NCBI GenBank assembly: GCA_013399305.1
Contig: VXAI01000028.1
Span: 5,471,086 to 5,535,085, forward strand
Reading direction: 5' to 3'
From: Rostratula benghalensis
Taxonomy: Eukaryota; Chordata; Aves; Charadriiformes; Rostratulidae
DNA length: 64,000 nt
Part shown: one piece after another, positions 13,350-26,622 of the stretch
How positions within the stretch are numbered: the stretch's first letter is position 1
Layout of the letters: each line of letters begins with the position of its first letter
The notes under the pieces: generated by a model
Database searches by the model: none
Seen by the model: only the letters and a program-made list of their open reading frames with translations
Told to the model about the DNA's origin: nothing
Translations under genes and position numbers: made by a program

Positions 13350-13374
13350 CCCTCCCCACCACCCAACCCCCCCC
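13350..13374 (-). other. G-quadruplex candidate on the minus strand
   Basis: Four C runs of 3, 4, 3 and 8 bases are separated by 1 to 4 bases (plus strand CCC-T-CCCC-ACCA-CCC-AA-C8). The minus strand therefore has four G runs with short loops, which meets the usual G-quadruplex pattern. In vivo folding is not shown. Confidence 0.6.
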
Positions 13375-13738
13375 AGAAATTTGTATAGTATTTATACTAC
13401 AGGTTCTAAATACCAGTTTTATTCCACAAGTGCTCTTATTGGTCCTCTGTTTTTGCTAATGAAGATGTACCCAAACTGCTAAATTTTAATAGAAAAATGT
13501 AGATGGGGCATATACCCTTTGTATAGATAGCAGTTTTCAATGCCTCCCTGAGCTTCCTTGCCTAATTCACAGCAGTTTCTTTTCATAATCCTGTGTATGG
13601 CTTCCTATTTATAGGCCTTTGAATAAAATGAAAGTAGGCAGGCACAGCTGTATTTAAAAGTATGCTTTCTGGCAGTGGGTGGAGTTGAGATATATTCTGC
13701 ATTAGACACCATTGGCATAAGCTGTTGGATCATTGGGC

Positions 13739-13755
13739 TTTTTTTTTTTTTTTTT
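13739..13755. repeat. poly-T tract
   Basis: Seventeen consecutive Ts; no associated retrocopy or element is recognisable on either side. Confidence 0.9.
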
Positions 13756-14915
13756 AAATATGGGTAAGGATTTTTTACTGTAAGTGTTTCTGGAAAGAAT
13801 GCTGATTTGGAAGTGGAAATTAAGCCCCGGGTCCATCACTGATGCAGTCTTTGGAGCTTCACTGTCTTCATCCAGCATTACTTGTCCTTTCAATTTATTG
13901 TTTGGCATATTAGAATGATTACTTCTTTCTAGTAGTATCAGGCTGTATTGTAGGTATGAACCATGTTTGGTTAAAAATTCAGTAAATTTAATGAGACTAG
14001 CTTAAAGGTTCCGATGTTACTTTTCAGAAATAGATGAACTCTGTGTTAGTGTTATTTCTCTGTGAGTTTTTTAAACTGGAACTTTCCATCTTTTTTGTAC
14101 AATGTTAGAAATACACCTTCAGTGAGAGCAGGAAAATCTGAAGGCTTAAGTATAATATCAGATATCATAGGATATATAGTGTTCAGCCTTTCTTATGATC
14201 ATACATGTTTTCTTTAAAAAGCTATATTTTATTTTTATATATTGAACATATGCACATTTGAATATGTTTACTGAAATTTCTATGGGCTCACGTTGAGCTG
14301 CTTTTAAAGTCATGTCTTTGTGCTTCTGTATTTTGTTACAAAAAATTTGTTACTCAAACTGCACAGAACTCGAGCCACTTTGGGTAAATAATTGTCCAGA
14401 ATTAGCTCTTAAAAATTCAGTTAACACATTATGTATCTGTGGAACATTGCTATGGAATTGATGTTGTTTACTCATTAATTACTGTAGACTGCAGCTTACA
14501 GTGTTGGCACTGTGGCTTGTTTGTTACATGTGATGATCACTTTATAAATGTCAATAAAATCAAGACAAAAACCTCTAGTACAACTGGAAGTAACAACTCA
14601 CTATTTTCCTCATTAGTTTTGGCAGCAAAGTAGTCTTACAAAGCAATATGCAATAAAACACCAGCCAACTGAGTCCCACACTGTGGCTATAATTACATAT
14701 TTTTGCTTGCTAATCAGTAGAATTTTTCTGTGTACACTATTATATTTTAATGGTTGTGTTGCAACACCAAATTTTCTACAATGTTCTCTTGAAGAAAATG
14801 GCACATAATGATTTTGTATTTACTACAAGAAGATATTAAACTAAATAATACATAATGATGCTGCACAGATTAACCAGCTCTTCAGTTCTTCTGTTCCTTA
14901 TCTCTCTTTTAATAG

Positions 14916-14971
14916 TGTTTTAGGACAAACATAAAGTCATTTGGGAGGGAATTACCAGAATTACCGAACTG
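14916..14971 (+). other. Exon-like segment (unproven), 56 nt with strong splice signals
   Basis: A long pyrimidine tract (cttctgttccttatctctcttttaatag, about 14888-14915) ends in AG, and 56 nt later comes AACTG followed by GTAAGTATAG. One frame is open and reads CFRTNIKSFGRELPELPN. Both splice signals score well by eye. It does not resemble MACROD2. Joined directly to the 26623 exon it would shift the frame, so if used it would be a non-coding or frame-breaking exon. Confidence 0.3.
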
Positions 14972-15402
14972 GTAAGTATAGCCATCTGAGTGGGATGTCT
15001 TGTTTCTTACTCGAAAGCTATTAGCTGTGTTTAGTACTTTAATTTCCATTCCCACAACTCATAGAGTGTAAGGAGGGTTGCAGCCAGCTCAGATAAGTAG
15101 TAAGTTCATTAATTACAGGCTTACCTTTCTTGTAGGTTAAAATTCTTGTGTGGGACTTGGTTAAGCAGGCTGTTGCCGTACAGCCTTGCGGAGGGCTTTT
15201 TTAGTTCTGAGTCTTTCTTTAACTCTAAATATCACTTGCTATTACCAGACGTTGTATTATTGTCCCTTTTCAAATTATCTTTATCCAAAGTGATTACACT
15301 GCAAAAAAACCTTAAGTACAGTGGGCAACGTGGAAGGCATTTTTTAGCTAACACTTTCTTTTTTTATCCTCTGACCTTAAGTAAATAAATAAACACTCAA
15401 GA

Positions 15403-15472
15403 GTTTTTATTCCTTTTTTATTCCTAAGTATTTTATTACTTATACTCCTTTTTATTCCTTCTTTTTATTCAT
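15403..15472. repeat. imperfect TTTTTATTCC tandem array
   Basis: The motif TTTTTATTC(C) recurs four to five times with spacers (for example at 15404, 15415, 15450 and 15463). It is a degraded pyrimidine-rich minisatellite. Confidence 0.65.
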
Positions 15473-16670
15473 AGCTATGCAGTCACTTAAATTCCACTTG
15501 ATCATTAAGAATATATTTGACAATCTAAGGTTAGTGCAATGCTTTTTGGTTTTCCTTGGAAACAGAACTTTACTGTCAGAGACAATCTGGCCAGGAGTGG
15601 AAATGAAAGGTAGGATCTGATGATGGCAGCTTAACCCCTTTACTCCACATACAGTTAATTATGTGTGAAGGTTGTGCTGATGCCTCTAATATATTTGTAG
15701 ATTTGTCAGATTCTTCAATGCAGCCTGACATATTAGTGAAAGTAAATAGTTTTTCTTCTCTATTTGATTTGCAGTATGAGTCTGTATCAGGAAATGATAC
15801 TGGGTTTTGTGGGGAAAATTCTACTTAGTGTATGTGATATTTTGTGCATGCTGCTGGAAAACATTTGGCGTTTCAACATTGCTGAATGTTGGCCGTGTCC
15901 TAGATCTTTTAAGTTATCTTTTGGCAAGCATTTGCCGTAGATGTGTTGCACGTATGATTTGTCATAGCCTCTCAACAAAAGGAAAGAATATTTGAAACTT
16001 TTTATGGGTAATTATTTTTCAGGCTTGTGTTGAAACACTGTCTGAAAGAACCATGTTCATACATCATTTTCCAGTTAATCTAGTGTTTACCTTTTCTTCC
16101 CTTGTAGTTATTCCATTTGAATACATTGTGATGTGTTCATTTGGATTTACGTATAGCAAGGTAATTTTTGTATAATTAATACTGTTAATTAATCTGGCTT
16201 GAAACAGCACTCCAAACTGAGAGGATGTTTTTGTGATTGCAGACTGAGAAGTATCTCAACCAAGTTTTCTCCCTTCAGTGGTTCATGATAAAAGTAAATT
16301 AGCACAAGGGAACCTAGTCCAGGAAATAAGAAAGCCAGCCGCTACTCACTAATTAATTCCTAGTATTCCTATAGCCTGTTAAGCCTTACTGCAAGCAAGA
16401 GAATATCTCCTTGTTGATACTTAGTCTTATCCCTTTGTATATTCCAGCTGCTGCCCTAATTCAGAGTTTCTACAATCCCTGTGGTTTTTTAAGTCCCTTT
16501 TGAAGTATGTGCACAACTGGACATACTTTGCTTCTGTAACTAACCTTTCCTCTGGGGCTTTCTTCATCTTCTCTGTCTCATAGGTAATGCATCGCTTGAA
16601 CCTGCCTGTTGATGCATGGTTGAGTTGAACCTGTACGGGTTAGAGAGGAAAGGAGGAGATGATGCTTGAA

Positions 16671-16685
16671 AACAAACAAACAAAT
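16671..16685. repeat. (AAAC)n short repeat
   Basis: Three to four AAAC units in tandem; a minor tetranucleotide repeat. Confidence 0.75.
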
Positions 16686-17832
16686 TGCTTATAAAAAGTG
16701 TTAGAATGTAATATTTGAAGTCTTAAGTCATGAAAGTGTTTTCTTTTCAGACCTGCCTGTCTTCCTTTTGCAAGATTTTTCAGGGAACTGGAGCTAATCG
16801 CCTCGCATCATATGTCTCCTTCATCTGGCTCAGGCTCGGTGCCTTCTCCCAGATTTTCTCAAAAGCTTTTATGTATTCTTTTATTCTAGCAGTGATGTAT
16901 AGTGTTCTGGTGCTTGTTGCACCCTATAGCTAAGGAGAAACATCACATTCTCCTGTGTCTGGTTTAGTTATATTTAGTTAGAAATCATATTTTCCTACAG
17001 AAGTCTTCAGGCTTCAAATCCACAAAGACCTATGTGAGAATGACTTTGCTTCTATGTTCTCTGTGAAGAGAAAGTCTTAGATCACATCCCCTTGCATGTC
17101 AGTGAGGAAAAAGTGGTTAACTTTCAACATTTTTAAAATTTATTTTCAGTAAAACTTTAAAACTCTTAGAAATGACATGCCAACATCTTGCTGGGCTGTG
17201 AGGATGCACCACAGTTATAAGGCTCCCTTTTACACAGTCATTTTACTATTATTTCTTGGTAGCCTGCTCTGTCTAAATCCTTGACCTGTGCCTGACAACT
17301 GCTAGCTGATCATAGTGAATAAATATGTATAATCACTGTGTGATGACTGCTTAATAACTGTGCTTCAAATATGCAAATACCTATTCTGGCTTAATACAAT
17401 TCATCTGCCATGACTGGCCCATGCATTTAGTATTTTTGAAATGTTTTCAAGTAATGGAGCATGCCATTGCAGTCTCCTGTCTTTTCATGTGGAGCCCTGA
17501 AGTGCTGAAACCTATAGAGATGGAAATGATGTAAGAAAATAGTTATTGAACAACAAGGAGGAAGTGCTTGTCTGTGTGTGTTGTAAATGGGAGAAAAAAA
17601 CAAACAAAAAAACCCCAAAACAACAAACAGAAAACTTCCTTAAATACTTTGAAGTAGTTTTTCTATTTTCATTCTCTTTTCTAGGTTAGCAGCATGCTTT
17701 TACGGGGTATAATCTGCAGTATTTATTTCCCTGCTAATGCTGCTGTCCACATTACACAGAGGACTACATAAAATTGTCAGATAGAAATCCAAATGCTTCT
17801 ACAAGTCTGAGATGTTCTCACAAAATGCTCAG

Positions 17833-17867
17833 AAAAAAAAAAAAAAAAAAAAAAACAAAAAAAAAAA
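17833..17867. repeat. poly-A tract (A23 C A11)
   Basis: Twenty-three As, one C and eleven more As. No polyadenylation signal, retrocopied gene body or target-site duplication is evident around it, so it is treated as a simple repeat. Confidence 0.9.
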
Positions 17868-20800
17868 CCAACAAGGAAAAATCATATCCAGAGTGGGACA
17901 GAAAAGACATCTTGCTCAGGCTTGTGTGTTGCTGGTACTGAAGGGTTGGAAGAATGTTCTGTAGAAGCACTAGTAATTTCTTTCTCTGGTCTTGAGCTCT
18001 TCTTTTAAGCATTTGCATTTGGCCACCACATGAGATAGTTTGCTGAGGCAAATGGACAGTGAGTCTTACCACTCTATCCTTTTCCGTGTGCTTCATTTCA
18101 TTTACATGCAGTACCAGTACATTAGTACACTGATTTTTTTAAAAATGAAATCTGATTTTCATTATCCTTTCAGGCATGTTTTTCATATTTTTAGATACTT
18201 GTTTCTTTACTGTTTCTCAGAGTTTAACTAAGTGTTTCCCAACAGTGCAGGAGGAAAAATAGGCCCTGTAGTTCTAAGCATTAGGCAGAGACTTGATATG
18301 AATGTGGTAGCCTAAAGTTGTCAATAGTTTAATAGCCATCATGGCAAAAGAGTGTTTCAGTGAGATATCAAAAACAGCAATGCAGGTACTTACTGTGACC
18401 TTCTCCTCTGCTTAAGGGAGGAAGCACAAAGGTGTTTGTTTAGAAAAAGGAAACAGGTGAGGGGCCGAAGGCAGCTGGCATCTTGGTCCAGGTGAAAGTG
18501 GGCAGTGACTATTCCATATGGAATTAGAAATGAGTGTTAAGTGGAGCTGATTTTGCAAAGGGCTGTGAAAGTGAGGAAGAAAGTTCTGACATCATCTCCC
18601 TAAACATTTGTATTTCAAGAATGTAATTTTATTAGTATCCCTAAACAGGGTAGTGCAGAGCACGTAACTAACCTTCCCAATTTCCTCCCTTTTCAGAGGA
18701 ACATAGCTATAATTTTTTCACAGGGTCTGAATCTGTTTCCCACACTTTTTACTTTTTTAGTGGGTGTAAGAAGAGGCTATGATGCATGAAGCTGGACTTT
18801 CAGAGTGGTTTTCTGGATGAAGAATGAGAGTCCTGTAATAATAGCATACTGACATGAATAGAAATCCAGGACTAAGCAGGCATCCTGGCAATGTAATGTA
18901 GTTAAGCCTTTTTGTCCTCCCAATCTGTGCAGCTGGAAATGAGGGCCTGTGAATGCCCAGGAGGCTGACGAAGGGATTTTGGAGTCACCAAACCCATGTC
19001 TTAAGGGTGATACCACATTAAAAAAACTTGCACCTTCTTAATAGTCAGTTTAGGAAGCTGGGAGAGCAACTTGAGATGAACACAAGCAGAGTTAGTAGCG
19101 CAAAATAGCCTGAAATTTCACCAGGCTTCAGCGTATCACTTCACTTCTCAATAAACAACAACATGGGGTGGTTTTTCTCTGCTTGCTGCAGTAAGGTATT
19201 TAAGGTTTAGCTGTCTCATTTCCATCTGTAGAAGACTGTGGTGTGTCAGGTGTCTCAGCACTAGCACAATTAAGAGGAAGTGAATGGTTCCTTCACACAT
19301 GCCTTAATGTCAGCATTTTGGACTGGGAAAACCTGGGAAAATGCTATTGGAGCCTTTCCTAGTTCTTTTTTTCCTGCCAAAAGTGTGACATTCAGACAGG
19401 TTTATCGGACCCAGGTTTCTCTGAGCCCTTATGCTGCTTGAGTGGGCTGACAAAAGTGAGAATCCTATTGACATTTTAACTCCGTCTACAAAATTGGACT
19501 GGAGCACTCGGAGACGAAGAAAGACGATGTCTTAAGTGTAAACAAACACTTTCTTTATTGCTTAGTTGTTCATGGAAGTAACTTACTGATCGTCATTGCT
19601 AATGTGACAGAACAACTTTTTCCTTGGCATTTCATATATATTTTAATATGAGTTTTTCATATCCCAAGATATTTGACTAAAGTAAAAAACCCGGGAGTTT
19701 ACTATTGTTTTGTTTTTGTCAAAGTAGGAATGATTGGTTGTGTGCAATAAATGTAGAACACTTAAAATTTAATAGGTCCATGGGTAAGCGAGCTTTATTT
19801 TGAATCATCATTGACTTCTTTCCTTCCATGTGTATTTTTGCCAGTTTATAGCATGGACGTTGATTATGTTGGATCTTTTAGCTGCTTTTGTTACTTTGGT
19901 ATGTGAACAGCGTCCAGATTAAGGACAGCCATCTCTTAAAACAATCAGTTGGTTTTAAAATATAATTTCCAAGACTTTTCACCATAGCAGGAAAAAGCTG
20001 GCGTTATTTAATGCTTAATTTGGAGGATTTCAGCGAAACCATATTCTAAAATACAAGTTTCCCATGTATGACTTTACAATAAGGCTTACATGGGCCGTAG
20101 GTTTGTTCCTTACAGTTTGTACTCGAATAATGCTTTTATTGCATCTTATTATTACTTTTCATTAAACTCACTCTGCAACTTGGGTTGGTGGTTGCAGCTG
20201 GGAGGACCCAGAGTTTTAATTTTGGCTGCAGTGGGGCCTCTTGTGCAATCTCAAAGTGTTGATTCTTAGATAAAGATAGGCACTGTACAGAGAATGTGAA
20301 TTGACACACTGGGTAATCAGTAGCTTAAGCACCAATACTTTAAACTCATGGTTTTGTCTTGATTTGGCTCGGGTGTGGACACTAAGAGTTTCTTAAAATA
20401 AGAATATTTAAGGAACTATAAATTTAGATTGTCTGTGGTGAATCATGAACCTAATTCAGTGAAGTAGCCATCTCAGAATGAATGGTTCATCTGTGCTTTT
20501 TGCTTTCGAAATGGAGAGTTTTAAGGCTAAATCAGATCATGCTTTTAAACTCCTTGAGATCTTGGCCAGAAAGTACTGTATAAATGCTAAGTATTTAAAA
20601 TTAATTATGTTGGAGGTCTATAAACCAGTACATTGATTAAAAATCTTCAGTTCATTAAACTTCTCAATGGCAGAGACCATCTCAGTAATACAAACTGCCG
20701 TTTCTAGCAGCGGCGGCTGACTGGCATCTGTGTTGTAATCTTTTTAAGATCCCCACCTTTGTTCATTAGAGCAGCAGCTGTTGTCTCTTGCTGGGCAGAA

Positions 20801-21690
20801 TTTATTTCCCCCTGACATCGGTCTCAGAGGTGCAGTTGCAACTTCAGCAGCACTTGATTCCAACGAACTTCCTAGGCCTGCTTTACCAGTTATGCACAGG
20901 GAGGTTGCTTGTGGTTGTGAGTTGGGATTTTGGGGTTTTGGGATGGGCAAGTTCTGGGGGTATGTGGTTTTGAGCTTTTATTTTTTATTATTTTTTTCTT
21001 GTTTCCACACACATCCTTGCAATGGACATTTTTAAAAGGTCTACAGGGACTGAGTGCATGTGTACCAGAGCTGTGCTGTGGTCAGGACAAACCAGCTTCC
21101 TCTTGTGTGTCCCAAGCAATACATCTGATCTAATGACATTTTTTTTGTTTTATTCACTCCTGGCATTGTCATGTGGAAGAACAGTGCTGCTTCATAGATA
21201 AATCATGCACAGTTAAATTTCTTAAATAAGTAAATCCCTGAATTTCCTAGTGAAAATGACAAATGAAAATCTGGAAAAGCACCAGAGAACAAGAATTACT
21301 ATGGAAAAGTAATATATAGGTTCTTGAAATGTAACATGCTAAAGCTGCATATGTTGTTTACATTGTAACTTCAATTTATCCAGACTCGCACACAAGGTCG
21401 CAAAAGAAGTTTGGGCCTTATTATTCCCAGGGGAATTTGTATTTTTTCATTGTGGTGTTTGATTACCTTACCCTTTTTTATTACCATCTGCACTGCAAGG
21501 CTAGTTTTGCTGAGGTTATTTTTTTTTGAGCAGCATCCCATGATACCCTTAATTCTGTGTTTCCTGTGCTTTTGCTTCATTTGCAATTTTAAGAGATTTT
21601 CTATAAGAAATAGATTTATTTTATATTGCACATCAGTAAATTAGCTAGTTTTTACTATGTAACTTTAACCCTTTAATTCTGAAGAACAAT

Positions 21691-21808
21691 GCCAGGCTGG
21701 ATGGAGGTTTGAGCAACCTGCTGTAGTGGGAGGTGTCCCTGCCCATGGCAGGGGGTTGGAACTTGGTGATCTTTAACGTCCTGTCCAACTCTACCCATTC
21801 TATAGTCC
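21691..21808 (+). mobile_element. CR1 LINE 3'-end fragment
   Basis: The string GCCAGGCTGGATGGAGGTTT, then GAGCAACCTG, AGTGGGAGGTGTCCCTGCCC, ATGGCAGGGGGTTGGAAC and CCATTCTATAGTCCT follow the CR1 3' end order closely. Only the last ~120 bp is present. This is the usual 5'-truncated form of these elements. Confidence 0.9.
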
Positions 21809-24800
21809 TAACAAATACAATTCCTTTACAATAAGCAGAATAAGAAAGAAATTAACCTTTTAGCATTCTTCAGTGTACAGGGAGAAAGATGTTGTCAAAG
21901 ATTTTGTATTTTTGCTTAACACACTTTTAGTACACTGTCATTTTTCTGAGGAGTTCTATTTTGATACTTGATTTTATCCATGTATTTTAAGCAATTATTT
22001 CCAGGTGACTTCTTTGTGCAACCAATACCATTGACAGCATTAGCTTGGAAAAGAGTTTTTCTTCATTAACAGCTTCTGCTGAATTGTTGGGAGAGCAAAG
22101 TGCTGTCCCTAGTGGCTCCTAAAACTTCTGGATGCATGCAATGAGATTGCTAATATTATTTTTAATAAAAAGATATTGAAGTAGTACTTTTCATAGCTTG
22201 AATGACTTGAACTAAATCTCAAGCTCCTTGAGCTGTTCTAGAGCCCTCAAAATATAGGTCATGTATGCAGGTCTTCAGACCTAAGAAACCCCTTTTATGT
22301 GCTTGTGCAGCCAAGCTGTGCTGAAGCAATAAATACAGAAACTCCAGATTTGTGGGGTTTTCACACTCTCACTCACAGTGCAGTGAATGAGGGGACAAGT
22401 TGCCCTGCTTAAGTCTTTGGAGTCATCTGAAAGTGGAAGAAAAGTGTTGTGTGCTTTTTCAAAGTATTTTGCCTCAAAGTAGATTGTGGGGAACATTAGG
22501 CAGTCTAGCAGCCTGCTCCTTGGGAGGGGAACACAGAAGAGAAGAAGGACCATCCCGTGGATATTTGCCACCTCACTTGGTGGCCCCAAGCAGGACTTGC
22601 TTAGTATTAATGCTATCAAAACTCCTTAAAAATAGCTTGGTTTATGCATGAAACTCATACCAAGAAGCACAGTATCAGTAAGGACAGTTTGCAGCCCTGT
22701 CTTTAGTACATTCCAGTGTTATCAGTGTGTATATGTGCCAGTTAATCATCATGCAGACTGGAGATGGGATTTCTTGTCAGTTATGATTGATAGCTTTGTC
22801 TGTGGGACTTTCCCATAGCTGTGAAATGGCAGGTCACCTGTGTATATAAATGACCCAAAGTATATATATCTGTGATTTCCATAAACCTGGACATGAAGGC
22901 AGCCTGTTAAAAAAAAAGGCATACTGTGAAGCAGGGTGATTGTTTCAAAGTAAAATGATGTTTTTCATTGGTTGTTGAAAACAGTGATAATGCATAATTC
23001 CTTGTCACTGTCACTGTCACAAGTCGGATTCGACCACAAGTGCCTGGGTTTTTCAGGCAGTTGCACAAAGAAATTCCAGGAAAGGAACAGTGGAATATGG
23101 TTTATCATTTTCCAAATCTGTTTTGAAAATTGCAGATGAGCATCTATATATCAAACTGATGATGCAGATGAAGTATCTGAAACCAATACATCAAAGGTTC
23201 TTCACTTTCCTATAAAAGTAATTTGGCACCGTGCCATTATTATCATGTAAATGTCTTCCTCCTTACTGCACAATAGCAATATATCTTTGGTCATCATTTT
23301 TCCCTCCCGAGGTTCTTGCTGTTATCTGTAATTTCCAGAAAGTTTCCATGTTAACAGTGCTTACTTCTCTGTAGGCTTACATCACTAGTCAGCGCGTGCT
23401 CACAGAAAACAAAATATCTCATGTAAATGTTTTGTGCGTGCCTGCTCCATGTTTTTTTGAATTAATACAGCTAAGACATGTTTTAACAGCGGCTGAAGCG
23501 TCACATTTAGATTTGCTAATCTACTCTGCCTTTGCCAGTTTTTTTCTTTATGTTATAAGGAGTGCTCGTGTTTTGCAAGATATTTCACTGCTTGGTTTTT
23601 GCTTTAAGAATTATCAAACTTGTGTTATAAATAGTGTGTATTATTGGAAACAAAAAATATTTCTAGTGTGATTTATTGAGTTATCATATTAAATGGAAAA
23701 TGCATACATAGATCAGATGTCATCTCTGCTCAAATATTTAATAAAGTATGGTATAAAAAAGGGGTTATTCAGAAAATTGTGGGTGGCTTGGGGTTTGGGT
23801 TTTTTTGGGGTTTTTTGATGGTGGTTGTCACCCCACCTCTCCCACCCCCTTTCATTCTTCTATGTCATCAATCACTGAAGTATATAGAATGCTAATATCT
23901 GTGTTTCCATCTATGCCTGTCTGGGGTATTCAATCATTTTCTGTTATGCCACCCTTACAAGGGAAGTATGCACGTCTACTTGTTTGGGTTTGGCAGATGT
24001 CTTCCATTTTCCTTGTCATATGTCAAAATTGGTTATGATAGAATTGATTTTCCAACGTTAAGAGTTTAATTTTTTCAATTACGTTTTCATCTTTCTGGTG
24101 GCTACTTCAGTTATAAAGACTGGACACGGACTGTGTAGAAACCAGCTCCAGGAAACTAGTGACAGCCCATCTGTACTGTAGCTGTATGTGCATTAAGAGC
24201 GTGCTTCTTCCATCATGAGATGCTTTATCCACGGTGAGCTGGGACTGCCTGTGGTGGCTGTCACAGCTGATTTGGCATGTGGTATGTTAACATAATGGCT
24301 ATTTTAATACGTGGCAGATTTAGGAGTGGCAAATCTGTGTTTCCGCTTCCCTGCCAGAGGCAGTGGTGTCCTTTTGGAGGCTCTGTTGTGTGGTTGTGCT
24401 CTGAGCTGGACTTGGGTTAAAGTGAATGGAGTTTGGGGACAAAGAGGCTTATTTATCCAGAAGGGTTGGTTGAGAAGGTAGCTGAACAAATCATTGTATG
24501 GACATTGCTCAAGGGAGGGTGCCTACTTGTTCCTAGACAAGAAGGATCTCGGGGGTGAAAATGATTAACCTACTGCCAAGGGAATAATTGCATGGACCTC
24601 AGCTCATGGCCAGTACTCCAGAGGTGAAAGAATTCTTCCTCTGTAAAGAATTGTGCAAAAAGTGCTAGTTTGAAGTATCAGTGCTGGTTTTATGTTAATG
24701 TCTCAGGAAATATTGATGTTGGTAAAGGTTGTGGTGGTGGTGCTTATAAAAATATACTTGAGGTTTCAATGCATACTGCTTTACTTATCCTGCTGGGTTT

Positions 24801-26599
24801 GGAAAAGCATTTAGTAATTAAGTTAAAATAATTAAATCGGATATTATGAGCACAGGGTAGATTTCAAACATTCTTTTTTACCCTTGAGGTTACAAAATAT
24901 TATTCTTGCATTAGCATCTTGGAGTCAGTTGAGCAGAGATTTTTGGGTAACTTGAAAGCAAAAGTTCAGCTAAGGTAGAGTAAGAAGACTTGGCATCTTG
25001 GCATAGGCGGCTTATGACTGGTGGCTTGACATCCATGTTCTTTTCAATATTAAAATTTTGTAATTGAAAGTGCAACTTTACATGATTCTGTAATGATCTG
25101 TCTAATATAAAATATTTCAAAATGATATTTTAAAAATAAGTTGCACTGTGTCCAGGATGAGTGTGGAATATTACAAGGAACTGCTATCCAATTTTACTGC
25201 ATCTCCTGAATATTAACTCTGGCATAAAACACCTCAAAAAAAGGGAATAGAGTTTTTAATGCTTAGTAGAAGGCAGCTACATTCACATAAAGATGTTATC
25301 TGCCCCCGCTCTTGGGGATGCATGGCTGCAGGGAAATACTTTAAACCTTGCAAAACCAGCTATGTGATTAGTGCAGAAAGACTAGTCATCATTTCCATTC
25401 CAGCTCTGAAGAACGTCTCGGGGGGAGGGAATGAATTGGTCTCTTTACATCCCAGTAGGCAGTGACCAGTTGGTGGCTGTGCTGAGGGCCCAAGTCTTTG
25501 CAGTGCCAGCCTGGAGAATGCCACACAGGTTATGCTGGGAACAGATTGCATGTGTTTCTTGAAAATCCATCTCCACTGGGCTTTTCAAGCCTCATGTGGT
25601 TCAGTTTCTTCAAACATCCTGTTGGGAACTGCTGTAACTGTGAACTGGCTACATCTGAAATAAAATATTGAGTGATAGGCATAGAGATCTTCCTTTTTTG
25701 TCTCCATAAGTATTTGTTTAGCCTTTATACTTTAGCTTATTTTACCTTTTTTGAATTGATATTTTAGATTCTATGATGATTATTTCTCATAGTTGAACTT
25801 CATCACTGCTGCTGACTTAGGGCCTTACTATGGTTAATATATTCATGCACACATTTTTCCCTTTTTTGTTGTTGTTTCCTTTTTCTTAAACTTTTTGCCA
25901 TAATTACAGTAGATGATTTCTTTGATTGCCTGTTGAGAGGGCAGAAGTGCTGTGCCAGCAGCCTTTTTTTATTCTTTGCTGCTGCTACCATTCTTTTGCT
26001 GGCTCCCAAGGGTAATAAGATCTACGCACTCTACTAATTTTCTTGCATACTTAGCTGCAATTGCAACCTTTTGTAATTATTATTTAATTAACTCCAAAGT
26101 ATTGCATGAATACTGCAAAATTAAAAAATGTAAAAAAGAAAAAAGGGTGAAAACAAGGTATTTGTTATATTTCAAATCCATAAGCATTATTTCTTGGAAT
26201 TTTTGTATAAGGCATTAATAGGACAGTGACATCACATGGTCTGCATAACAGCAGAAGTATCAGAGGTGTGTAGTAAAAGAGAGTTTAGCATTTAGCTGGG
26301 GATCAAATTTGTTTTCATAATATGTAGTTAGAATTTCTTAGAACCTTGAATGAGACCCTTTTTTAATGCAGAAATTTTAATTCTGCTTTAGCGTTTCCAG
26401 CTGCTTTCTTTTCAGTTAGCAGGAGTTGACTAAATATATGGGGTTTTGTGATAAACACATTAATACTGGCAGAAAAAATGTTTGTATGTATTTGGATATC
26501 TACTCATGGTCTGCACTGTGAATGTGAAAATGAGCAGTAAATGTTGGTGCCAGCGTATTTGTGTGAAGGCAGCGTAAAGACCGGCTTTTAGTAACTACA
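21809..26599 (+). other. MACROD2 upstream intron, segment 4: no gene seen
   Basis: AT-rich intronic sequence leading up to the catalytic-loop exon. It includes a small TCACTG tandem (23004-23020) and a G/T-rich patch (about 23780-23820). No exon was recognised that would supply the preceding macro-domain residues (the Asn-Ala-Ala-Asn and Gly-Gly-Gly-Gly loop), so the upstream coding exon lies outside the window or was missed. Confidence 0.6.
23004..23020. repeat. short (TCACTG)n tandem
   Basis: TCACTGTCACTGTCAC is two and two-thirds copies of a hexamer, flanked by CTTG and AAG so that the whole has partial outer symmetry. Confidence 0.7.
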
Positions 26600-26622
26600 A
26601 GTTTCTGGGTTTGCTTTGGCAG
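26600..26622 (+). promoter_or_regulatory. MACROD2: 3' splice site (acceptor) of the MACROD2 exon
   Basis: A short T/G-rich tract (gtttctgggtttgctttggcag) ends in AG at 26621-26622, directly before the Val-Asp-Gly-Cys codons. The tract is only moderately pyrimidine-rich because several Gs interrupt it. A branch-point-like 'taactac' lies just upstream at 26592-26598. The boundary is fixed by the macro-domain reading frame, in which the first base pair of the exon (TG) finishes a split Val codon. Confidence 0.88.

Larger units (their letters stand above)
12281..21690 (+). other. MACROD2 upstream intron, segment 3: no gene seen
   Basis: AT-rich non-coding sequence with simple repeats (T tract 13739-13755, ATTCC-like array 15403-15472, AAAC repeat 16671-16685, poly-A 17833-17867), a minus-strand G-quadruplex candidate (13350-13374) and one exon-like segment (14916-14971). 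A slightly GC-richer patch at about 20700-20930 has open frames on both strands but no recognisable product. Confidence 0.6.

Noticed and set aside
17833..17867. Poly-A tract as the tail of a processed retrocopy
   Set aside because: No AATAAA signal, open frame or gene-like sequence upstream, and no flanking duplication seen. Birds also rarely form such retrocopies because CR1 does not use poly-A tails.
18386..18400. Minus-strand GTAAGTACC donor with an upstream CTTAAGCAG acceptor
   Set aside because: The enclosed segment would be only about 14 nt, too short to be credible without transcript evidence.
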